A stretch of 16,821 nt of DNA, from NCBI GenBank assembly GCA_038825775.1, contig JAWBOW010000017.1, positions 1 to 16,821 on the forward strand, given 5' to 3'. The stretch's first letter is position 1; every line of letters begins with the position of its first letter. A program made the position numbers and the translations under genes. The notes beneath the pieces are model-generated. The model was not told where the DNA came from and did no database searches. It saw only the letters and a program-made list of their open reading frames with translations. Below are positions 1 through 6,217 of the stretch, in pieces. Origin of the DNA: JAWBOW01 sp038825775. Its GTDB lineage: Archaea; Nanobdellota; Nanobdellia; Woesearchaeales; WAPY01.

Positions 1-1176
1 TAAATTTAATTTTTGACCATATGTTTTACCTTCTTTTAAGCAAGAGTTCATATCAAGTCCTTTTAAATTACTATCAAAGACATCTACACTAATAGTTAAA
101 TCTTCATTTGGGATTATACTAATGTTATAAATTCCTTCTGAAAAATCAAAAACAAAACAATCTCTATCATCATTGCCAAATAATGTTCCAGATAATTTAT
201 TTTCTCCACTAATGTAAAATCCTTTGCTTTCTGCTTCTATCTGATTTTTAGGAGCGTCTCCTTTTTGTCCCAAATCTTTCTGCAGTTCTATTTTAACATC
301 AATTAAGTATTTACTTCTTATTCCACCAATTAATAAATATATCTCTCTTTCATTAGACGTTGAATCCGTTGAATAATAATACTCTACTTCATTTCCCTGT
401 TTTCTTATTATACTTCCTAAATAAATTTGATTTTGATTAGAATTGTAAAACTTAATTTGAGGAGCTTCAAAATTTGGATTTAAATTACTTATTTTAATTT
501 TTATAATATCCCCTGGCTCAAAGTTTATTTTTGCAGCATCTTGATCTGTGTATGAGAAAATCGTATTTGTGTATTTGCCTGGTTTTATTAATACAGCATT
601 AATTGTAGAATTTGGAGCGTCTTCTCCAAGATTAAAGTCATTTTCTTCTTCTGTAAAGTTAGTTTCTGTGTCTAATTTTTTAAGCTTTTCTTCAAAGTTT
701 TTAATTTCTATTTTTTCCGTAGAGTCTGCTAATCTTGGATCTAATTGAAAATCAACATTTTTTCCTTCATTAACTAGTTTTGGAAAAGTATAATAACCAA
801 AGGGTTCGTAGTATAAGTGGAACTCAACTATGTAACCTCCTTCTTCTAAATTTCCAATCTTTTCTCCTAATTCAACACTTGCTTCTTCTTGCTCTCCTTT
901 TTTAGCTGTGCTTATTTTTAATTTTTTAATGTTTATTTCACTTACTATCATCTGCAAATTGTATTTTCCATCTTTATCAGTAACTGTTTTAAATTCTCCT
1001 TCGGGTGTTAAAGCTTTTATTAAAACTCCTTCTAAAGGTTTATTAATATTATCAGTAACTTTTCCACTTATCTCAATTTCTTTTCTATTCATACTAACAC
1101 AACCTGAAAGAAAAAGTGTAACAAACACAACAAATAAAACGTATTTGCTTGCAACAAAAAGCTTGCTTTTTTTCAT
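1..1176 (-). CDS. Predicted membrane-anchored lipoprotein with N-terminal carboxypeptidase-regulatory-like domain, 3' end outside window
   Basis: The frame is open from an ATG at 1176 to the left edge, giving 392 residues with the C-terminus missing. Residues 1-25 look like a lipoprotein signal: MKKSK, then a hydrophobic stretch ending in the lipobox LSGC, with the acylated cysteine at C26. Residues about 37-75 (SGKVTD...PLEGVLIKA...TDKDGKY) fit a carboxypeptidase regulatory-like beta-sandwich. Two later modules, starting near residues 184 and 306, both open with a G-x(0-1)-DAP motif and read like prepeptidase C-terminal-like beta domains, but that match is weak. The protein is probably anchored outside the cell membrane, possibly binding a polymer or other surface proteins; no catalytic site is visible. 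The start is supported by a strong Shine-Dalgarno (GAGGTGAT) six bases upstream and a TATA box. The function is unknown. Confidence 0.85.
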   Translation of the reverse strand, partial: MKKSKLFVASKYVLFVVFVTLFLSGCVSMNRKEIEISGKVTDNINKPLEGVLIKALTPEGEFKTVTDKDGKYNLQMIVSEINIKKLKISTAKKGEQEEASVELGEKIGNLEEGGYIVEFHLYYEPFGYYTFPKLVNEGKNVDFQLDPRLADSTEKIEIKNFEEKLKKLDTETNFTEEENDFNLGEDAPNSTINAVLIKPGKYTNTIFSYTDQDAAKINFEPGDIIKIKISNLNPNFEAPQIKFYNSNQNQIYLGSIIRKQGNEVEYYYSTDSTSNEREIYLLIGGIRSKYLIDVKIELQKDLGQKGDAPKNQIEAESKGFYISGENKLSGTLFGNDDRDCFVFDFSEGIYNISIIPNEDLTISVDVFDSNLKGLDMNSCLKEGKTYGQKLNL

Positions 1177-1180
1177 TTTT

Positions 1181-1190
1181 TAATCACCTC
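1181..1190 (-). promoter_or_regulatory. Shine-Dalgarno of the lipoprotein gene
   Basis: On the minus strand the sequence is GAGGTGATTA, an almost full complement of the 16S 3' end. It lies about six bases before the ATG at 1176 and fixes that start. Confidence 0.8.
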
Positions 1191-1210
1191 TTTTTTCTTT
1201 AAAAAATAAC

Positions 1211-1220
1211 AATATTTAAA
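1211..1220 (-). promoter_or_regulatory. TATA box of the lipoprotein gene
   Basis: The minus strand reads TTTAAATATT, centred about 40 bases before the ATG at 1176. A start about 26 bases downstream would fall near 1190, leaving a leader just long enough to hold the Shine-Dalgarno. Confidence 0.5.
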
Positions 1221-1250
1221 TTTTTTGGTGTTGTAATTTTTAACAAAAGA

Positions 1251-1258
1251 TTTAATAA
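1251..1258 (+). promoter_or_regulatory. TATA box of the tRNA-Val gene
   Basis: TTTAATAA lies 27-34 bases before the mature 5' end of the tRNA at 1285, the usual archaeal TATA position. It sits between the divergent lipoprotein and tRNA genes. Confidence 0.45.
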
Positions 1259-1284
1259 TACAAAAAATTAACAAAAACAAAAAA

Positions 1285-1357
1285 GGGCCTGTGGTTTAGT
1301 GGTTATAACGCTGCCTTCACGAGGCAGAGGTCTCCGGTTCAAATCCGGACAGGCCCA
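1285..1357 (+). tRNA. tRNA-Val, anticodon CAC
   Basis: The cloverleaf is complete by eye. The seven-base acceptor stem pairs GGGCCTG (1285-1291) with CAGGCCC (1350-1356), with discriminator A at 1357. The anticodon stem CTGCC/GGCAG closes the loop TTCACGA, giving anticodon CAC (1318-1320), which reads GUG. The T arm is TCCGG, loop TTCAAAT, CCGGA, and the variable loop has five bases. There is no intron and no encoded CCA, so the tail is added after transcription. The downstream alaS has its own TATA box, so joint transcription is not required. Confidence 0.95.
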
Positions 1358-1386
1358 TTCAAAAAATATTTTTTAATCAAAAAATA

Positions 1387-1393
1387 TTTATAA
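1387..1393 (+). promoter_or_regulatory. TATA box of alaS, implying a leaderless transcript
   Basis: TTTATAA is centred about 26 bases before the ATG at 1416, so transcription should begin at or next to the start codon. No Shine-Dalgarno precedes the ATG (TTAATCAC-ATG), which agrees. Confidence 0.55.
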
Positions 1394-1415
1394 CTAATAT
1401 TAAATTCTTAATCAC

Positions 1416-3950
1416 ATGTTAACAGATAAAGAAGTTAAGGTAGAATTCAGAAAACTATCAAGGGAAAATCCTGAGAGATTTTTTGCAGTTAATAAACTTA
1501 AAGAATTGGGTTTTTCAAGAAGAATTTGTAAGAAGTGTGGTAGGTTTTTTTGGAGTGTTGAGGATAGAGATTTTTGTGGTGATTCAAGCTGTGTAGGAGG
1601 TTATGGTTTTATAGGAAAAACTCCTGCTAAAGAAAAATTAAGTTATGTTGAACTTTGGGAAAAATTTTCTTCAATGTTTAAGGATTATGGTTATACTCCT
1701 ATAAAGCGTTATCCTGTTGCTGCAAGATGGCGTGATGATACTGATTTTGTCCAAGCTTCGATTTATGATTTTCAACCCTATGTTGTTTCTGGAATGATAG
1801 AACCTCCTGCTAATCCACTAGTTGTTCCACAATTTTGTTTAAGGTTTAATGATGTTGATAATGTTGGACTAACTGGTTCTCATTATACTGGTTTTGTTAT
1901 GATTGGACAGCATGCTTTTAAGAAGCCAGAGGAGTTTGATCAAGAAAAGTATTTTGAGGACATTCACAATTGGCTTGTTAAGGGACTAAAAATTCCTGTG
2001 GAAGAAATTGTTTATCATGAGGACGCTTGGGCTGGAGGTGGTAATGCTGGTGTTTGTATGGAATTCTTTTCAAGAGGTTTAGAGCTTGGAAATCAAGTTT
2101 ATATGACCCACCAAATAACAAATAATGGTGTTGAGCCATTAAAATTAAAGGTTTTAGACATGGGTATGGGTCATGAGCGTAACACTTGGTTTTCGCAAGC
2201 AACTCCAACAAGTTATGATGCTGTTTTTCCAAAGGTTATGAAGAAATTATTCCAATTAACCGGCACAGAGTATGATAATTCTTTGATGAAAAATTTCCTT
2301 CCTTTTGCTTCGATGTTAAATGTTGATGAGAATGAGGATTTGGACAAGAATTGGGAATTCATAAGCAAGAAGGTTGGTGTTGAGAAGAATAAACTGAAAG
2401 AAAATATTCAAAAGATTGCTGCTCTTTACAGTATTGCTGAACACTCAAGGGCTTTGTTGTTTGCTTTTAGTGATGGTTGTTTGCCAAGTAATTCTGGAGG
2501 GGGTTATAATTTGAGGATGATTCTTCGAAGAGCTCTTTCTTTTATTGAAAGGTATGATTGGAAAATTGATTTGGATGAAATAATGGAACTTCACGCTTTT
2601 GAACTTAAAAGCTTGTTTCCTGAGTTAAAAGAAAACTTGAACGATTCTTTAAGGATACTTGAAGTTGAGAAGAAAAAATATAAGAGTTCTGTTGAGAAAG
2701 CAGAGATAATAATTGATAGGTTCTTAAGCAGGGGAGAATTGACAAGTGAGAAGATTGTTGAACTTTATGATAGTAATGGAATTAGTCCTGATTTGATAAG
2801 CAAAAAAGCGCTTGAGAAGGGAATAATTGTTAAGATTCCTGATAACTTTTATGCTTTGCTTAATGAAAGACACCAAACTTCTGTTGTTGATAAAACAAAA
2901 ACATTTAAAGAAGAGATGATTAGTTTTAAAACTGATAAGAGAACAGAACTTCTTTATTATGATGATTATAAATTAGTTAGTTTTGAAGCTAAGGTTTTAG
3001 AGATAAAAAAAGAAAATGATAAGTTTTATGTTATTCTTGACAAGACAGCATTTTATCCAACTTCTGGCGGACAAATGCATGATTTGGGTTTTATAAACAA
3101 AATTAGGGTTGTTGATGTTTTCAAGCAAAATAATCTTGTTGTGCACGTGCTTGAAAGTGTTAATTTTAAAGAAGGTGATATTGTTAAGGGAGAGATAGAT
3201 TTTAATATTAGGAAACAATTAACACAACACCACACTTCAGCTCACATTGTTAATGGCTCTGCAAGAGCAGTTCTTGGAAATCATGTTTGGCAGGCAGGGG
3301 CTTCAAAAACTTTGGAAAGAGCAAGATTGGACATAACTCATTATGAACAATTGAGTGATGAGGAAGTAAAAAGGATAGAAGAATTATCTAATGAAATAAT
3401 AAGGAGGGACTTGCCAGTTAAAAAGTATCTTATGCTTAGGAATGAAGCAGAAGAAAAGTTTGGTTTTAGGATTTATCAGGGAGGTGCTGTTCCTGGAAAA
3501 GAATTAAGGATTGTCGAGATACCTAATTTTGATGTTGAGGCGTGTGGTGGAACTCACCTTGATAGAACTTCTGAAGCAGAGTTTATAAAAATAATAAAGA
3601 CCTCAAAGATACAAGATGGGATTGTTAGAATTGAATTTGTTGCGGGAGAGAATGCTAGAAGAATTTTAGAAGAACAGAATAATCTTTTAATGGAAATCTC
3701 CAAGATTTTGGAGTGTGATAAAAAAGAGATTCCTGGAAGAGTTGAAGAGTTGTTTTCTCTTTGGAAGGACATTGTTAAGAAGAACAAAAAGATTGAGTTT
3801 AAACTTTCATCTAAAAAGGTCTTTGACGGGAGTGATGAAGAAATTTTGAAGAAGTCTTGTGAAATTCTAAAAACTCAACAAGAGTTTCTATTAAAAACGA
3901 TAAACAGGTTTATTTCTGAAATAAGAGATTCTTTAAAAGAAAACAAATGA
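1416..3950 (+). CDS. alaS: Alanyl-tRNA synthetase, archaeal type
   Basis: This enzyme charges tRNA-Ala with alanine in the cytosol and edits mischarged tRNA. The 844-residue protein opens with an archaeal zinc ribbon (C38, C41, C54, C59). The class II catalytic core follows, with RWRDDTDF at 104-111, the motif 2 region near 142-168 and GMGHERNTWF at 250-259. The editing domain carries HTSAH (606-610) and CGGTH (710-714), the usual metal-binding set. After CGGTH only about 130 residues remain, and the glycine-rich AQGGG-type end of the usual C-Ala domain is not visible; archaeal homologues are commonly about 900 residues. The C-terminus is therefore shortened or diverged. The gene has its own TATA box, appears leaderless, and ends 22 bases from the convergent nreA. 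Confidence 0.97.
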   Translation: MLTDKEVKVEFRKLSRENPERFFAVNKLKELGFSRRICKKCGRFFWSVEDRDFCGDSSCVGGYGFIGKTPAKEKLSYVELWEKFSSMFKDYGYTPIKRYPVAARWRDDTDFVQASIYDFQPYVVSGMIEPPANPLVVPQFCLRFNDVDNVGLTGSHYTGFVMIGQHAFKKPEEFDQEKYFEDIHNWLVKGLKIPVEEIVYHEDAWAGGGNAGVCMEFFSRGLELGNQVYMTHQITNNGVEPLKLKVLDMGMGHERNTWFSQATPTSYDAVFPKVMKKLFQLTGTEYDNSLMKNFLPFASMLNVDENEDLDKNWEFISKKVGVEKNKLKENIQKIAALYSIAEHSRALLFAFSDGCLPSNSGGGYNLRMILRRALSFIERYDWKIDLDEIMELHAFELKSLFPELKENLNDSLRILEVEKKKYKSSVEKAEIIIDRFLSRGELTSEKIVELYDSNGISPDLISKKALEKGIIVKIPDNFYALLNERHQTSVVDKTKTFKEEMISFKTDKRTELLYYDDYKLVSFEAKVLEIKKENDKFYVILDKTAFYPTSGGQMHDLGFINKIRVVDVFKQNNLVVHVLESVNFKEGDIVKGEIDFNIRKQLTQHHTSAHIVNGSARAVLGNHVWQAGASKTLERARLDITHYEQLSDEEVKRIEELSNEIIRRDLPVKKYLMLRNEAEEKFGFRIYQGGAVPGKELRIVEIPNFDVEACGGTHLDRTSEAEFIKIIKTSKIQDGIVRIEFVAGENARRILEEQNNLLMEISKILECDKKEIPGRVEELFSLWKDIVKKNKKIEFKLSSKKVFDGSDEEILKKSCEILKTQQEFLLKTINRFISEIRDSLKENK

Positions 3951-3972
3951 AATTTTGATAAAGTTCAATCAC

Positions 3973-5226
3973 TCATTTTTGAAAAGATTTCAAATTTTTT
4001 TGCTCCTTTATTTCCTTAAAAAGTTTGCTTTCCTTAAGAATTAATTTTAAGTCAAGATTGAATTTTCTCTTAAGCAAAATTTCAGCATACCTTAGCATTA
4101 GTTCTTTATTTGAAAAAACTATTGGATTATTGGAGAGTGCCTTTCTTACAGATTCTCTAACAACCCAAACCCCTAATGGTGCATAATACTCAGGCGTTAT
4201 TACTCTTATGCACAGAACAGAGGCTTGTTTTTTCATTTTTGAAAGCTTTTCAAGAATTGCTAATCTTGCTGCATAATAACCTCCTGAAGTGTTCTCAGCA
4301 TAATTCTTCCTTCCATAATAATTTTCATAGTCCTGCATGAAAACTTGTTTATTGCTTATATTCCAATCAGCATTTGGCATATAAGTTTCAAACAATTCAT
4401 AACTCCAAAATCTTTCAAAGAATAATATTAAGTAATAATTGCCGAGGTATCCTCCAAAAAAGGCACAGTTTTCTGAGTTTTTGTAGTTTTTTATTTCATT
4501 AATTAATTCTTTTCCAATATTGTCGTCAACTGCTGTTATTGCCCATCTTGTTGGAACTATTTTTCTTTCTATTTTGACTCCAAATGCTGCAACGCTTAAT
4601 GCTCTTGAAATAAAATTTTCCTCAATTCCTCTTCTGTATAGTTCTGTTATAGCAATGTTTGCTTTTGCATCATAATCATTGTAGAATTTTTCTACGATAG
4701 GATTTATTTTTGGATTCTCATTTAAGAATAATTTTTTCATAAATCCCCTTGGCCCATATGGTGGTGTGAAAGCATCAAAATTAACACTAAAAGAGGGTTT
4801 TTTTGTTAAGTGAATTTCCGTGTAGATTGGTTTTGAAGAAAGAGCTATTTCTTGTATCTTTTCTAAATAATTATTTCTTGACTTTATGTTTGTAGATCTT
4901 TTTATTGAATTCATTAAAGAGATTCTAAATTTAATAATGTCATTAATTCCAAGATTTTTTGAACTCCACTCTCTTGGTGAGTCAAAGATAATGTTATTTT
5001 CATGGTCATATTCTAAACTTCCAAGCACGCCTAAATTTATGTTTGGATAATTTTTAGTTCCTATCAGAACAGAATTTGAAATTGTAGAGAATTCTTCTTT
5101 TATGCTTTCAAACTTTTGTTTTACATTAATAACTGAAAGTTTCTTTGCTATTATTGGACAATAGTTTAGCCCGCATAGAAGATTTCCCTTGCACTTTATG
5201 CAAAGTTCTGCTGTGTATGGTTTCAT
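3973..5226 (-). CDS. nreA: NreA family DNA repair protein
   Basis: NreA is an archaeal protein linked to repair of DNA damage such as mitomycin C lesions, and it acts with the sliding clamp PCNA. The 417-residue protein has the expected N-terminal zinc-finger cysteines C9, C12, C18 and C23. The conserved segment FTPPYGPRG follows, and the C-terminal domain contains VITPEYYAPLGVWVVRESVR. The last residues hold Q409-x-x-L412-x-x-F415-Q416, which resembles the C-terminal PCNA-interacting motif QxxLxxFF with the last aromatic replaced by glutamine. The gene faces alaS tail to tail. A TATA-like TTAAATA about 26 bases before the ATG and no Shine-Dalgarno suggest a leaderless transcript. The family assignment is firm; the clamp contact is inferred. 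Confidence 0.9.
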   Translation of the reverse strand: MKPYTAELCIKCKGNLLCGLNYCPIIAKKLSVINVKQKFESIKEEFSTISNSVLIGTKNYPNINLGVLGSLEYDHENNIIFDSPREWSSKNLGINDIIKFRISLMNSIKRSTNIKSRNNYLEKIQEIALSSKPIYTEIHLTKKPSFSVNFDAFTPPYGPRGFMKKLFLNENPKINPIVEKFYNDYDAKANIAITELYRRGIEENFISRALSVAAFGVKIERKIVPTRWAITAVDDNIGKELINEIKNYKNSENCAFFGGYLGNYYLILFFERFWSYELFETYMPNADWNISNKQVFMQDYENYYGRKNYAENTSGGYYAARLAILEKLSKMKKQASVLCIRVITPEYYAPLGVWVVRESVRKALSNNPIVFSNKELMLRYAEILLKRKFNLDLKLILKESKLFKEIKEQKNLKSFQK

Positions 5227-5249
5227 TAATTAGAATTATAATAAAGGTG

Positions 5250-5256
5250 TATTTAA
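5250..5256 (-). promoter_or_regulatory. TATA box of nreA, implying a leaderless transcript
   Basis: The minus strand reads TTAAATA, centred about 27 bases before the ATG at 5226. That places the transcription start next to the start codon, and no Shine-Dalgarno lies between. Confidence 0.5.
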
Positions 5257-5282
5257 GTTTTAATGTAAAGAAGTTTAGAATT

Positions 5283-5310
5283 AAAAAATAAAAATAAAAA
5301 ATTAAAAATT
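5283..5310 (-). terminator. Oligo-T terminator after the 80-residue repeat protein
   Basis: Downstream of the stop at 5321 the minus strand carries consecutive T runs (TTTTT, TTTTTT, TTTTT, TTTTTT) broken by single or double A. Archaeal RNA polymerase commonly terminates at such T tracts without a hairpin. Confidence 0.5.
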
Positions 5311-5320
5311 GATAGAATGT

Positions 5321-5563
5321 TTATTTCTTCTTTTTCCTTCCTCCTCTTACCATCTTTGCTCTTGAGATATCTCCCTGCTTATCTATAAAGTAGAGATATC
5401 CGTCTTCTTTCTTAATTCCAACCTTTGCTACTTTCTCTACTTTCTTTCCCTTTACTTTTCCACCACGAGCCATTACAGCTCTTGAGACATCTCCTTGTTT
5501 GTCCACAAAATAGAGATATCCTTTTTCCTTTTTAATACCTACTTTTGCAACTTTCTGTGCCAT
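5321..5563 (-). CDS. Small basic protein of two near-identical 40-residue repeats
   Basis: The 80-residue protein is a tandem duplication with a period of exactly 40 residues. Residues 4-35 and 44-75 agree at 27 of 32 positions and share KVAKVGIKKE, GYLYF, DKQGD, SRA and RGG. The differences are K14/D54, V20/I60, V26/I66, V30/K70 and A32/V72. Each unit looks like a small beta-rich fold followed by a basic tail, and the protein ends in KKKK. It is strongly basic with no signal peptide or membrane segment. A nucleic-acid- or ribosome-associated role is plausible but not shown. Single-unit proteins of this look seem familiar from small-genome archaea and bacteria, though I cannot name the family. 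A good Shine-Dalgarno (AAGGTGAT) lies five bases before the ATG. Confidence 0.85.
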   Translation of the reverse strand: MAQKVAKVGIKKEKGYLYFVDKQGDVSRAVMARGGKVKGKKVEKVAKVGIKKEDGYLYFIDKQGDISRAKMVRGGRKKKK

Positions 5564-5591
5564 TACGTATCACCTTTTTTTATTTCTTAGG

Positions 5592-5599
5592 CATATAAA
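5592..5599 (-). promoter_or_regulatory. Possible TATA box of the 80-residue repeat protein
   Basis: The minus strand reads TTTATATG. A start 26 bases downstream would fall inside the Shine-Dalgarno at 5569-5576, so the true promoter may instead be an AT-rich site slightly upstream, for example near 5609-5618. The call is weak. Confidence 0.3.
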
Positions 5600-5672
5600 C
5601 CCCAAGCCTTTTTATTTCGTCTGAAAATAATCTTAATTAGTATTTAAACTTTACTATTTTTATAACAAAATT

Positions 5673-6143
5673 TTATATTTTCGTCAATACTTGCCTGTCT
5701 ATTTCGTCACAATACTCCTCTATTCTTGACAGTGTATCGTTTATTAAGTACAATTTTATCTTATAGTTTAGGATGTCTTTCATTCTCAAAAACTCTGTTA
5801 TTCTATACTTGTTTCTTTTCTTTTCCACGAGCATTAATTCTCTCAATCTTAATAGTTGTCTTCTTATGTTCGAATGTGCTGTACCATTTAAACTTAATTT
5901 CCTCTTTTTCCTATAATTTATAACTTCATCCCTTATTTCTATTGAGGTTAGTTCTTTTTTCTTATTAGAATTTTTTAGCAGAACTAATAAAACATCTACG
6001 ATTATATCTCTAGAATCACCTGTCTGAAGTAATCCTAAACTAAGACAGAATTTTTTTATCAACTGTCTTAAGTCCTTAAATGCTGGCTTTTCGTATTTTC
6101 TCAAAGTTATCTCTAACAGTGGTGTTTCCTTTGATACTTTCAT
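5673..6143 (-). CDS. Putative winged-helix DNA-binding regulator
   Basis: The 156-residue protein is not one I recognise by name. Residues about 45-118 have the pattern of a winged helix: a first helix (DIIVDVLLVLLKN), a second helix beginning TSIEIRDEVINY, a basic third helix (HSNIRRQLLRLREL), and a wing (KKRNKYRITEF). A long C-terminal helix (about 120-152) could support dimer formation. This points to a DNA-binding transcription factor. It sits downstream of ileS in the same direction but has its own TATA-like element 27 bases before the ATG and no Shine-Dalgarno. A perfect AT-rich palindrome overlaps that promoter and could be its own operator. Target genes cannot be told from the sequence. 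Confidence 0.6.
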   Translation of the reverse strand: MKVSKETPLLEITLRKYEKPAFKDLRQLIKKFCLSLGLLQTGDSRDIIVDVLLVLLKNSNKKKELTSIEIRDEVINYRKKRKLSLNGTAHSNIRRQLLRLRELMLVEKKRNKYRITEFLRMKDILNYKIKLYLINDTLSRIEEYCDEIDRQVLTKI

Positions 6144-6165
6144 TTTAAAACAATATTCTTTGATT

Positions 6166-6174
6166 GTTTAAAAA
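6166..6174 (-). promoter_or_regulatory. TATA box of the winged-helix gene
   Basis: The minus strand reads TTTTTAAAC, centred about 27 bases before the ATG at 6143, again predicting a leaderless message. It abuts the palindrome at 6173-6190. Confidence 0.45.
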
Positions 6175-6190
6175 TTTTTCTTGAAAAATT
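6173..6190. promoter_or_regulatory. Perfect 8-base inverted repeat, candidate operator
   Basis: AATTTTTC-TT-GAAAAATT forms an 18-base dyad with no mismatch. It overlaps the upstream edge of the TATA box of the winged-helix gene, where a bound dimer would block TBP and TFB. It is made almost only of A and T, so chance in this AT-rich DNA, or a role in ending ileS transcription, remains possible. Confidence 0.35.
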
Positions 6191-6217
6191 ATTTTTTAAT
6201 TTTATTTAATCTTTTAA

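Noticed and set aside
908..1183. A 91-residue plus-strand frame with hydrophobic stretches
   Set aside because: It is antisense to the lipoprotein gene, which has a strong Shine-Dalgarno, a lipobox and an unbroken frame.
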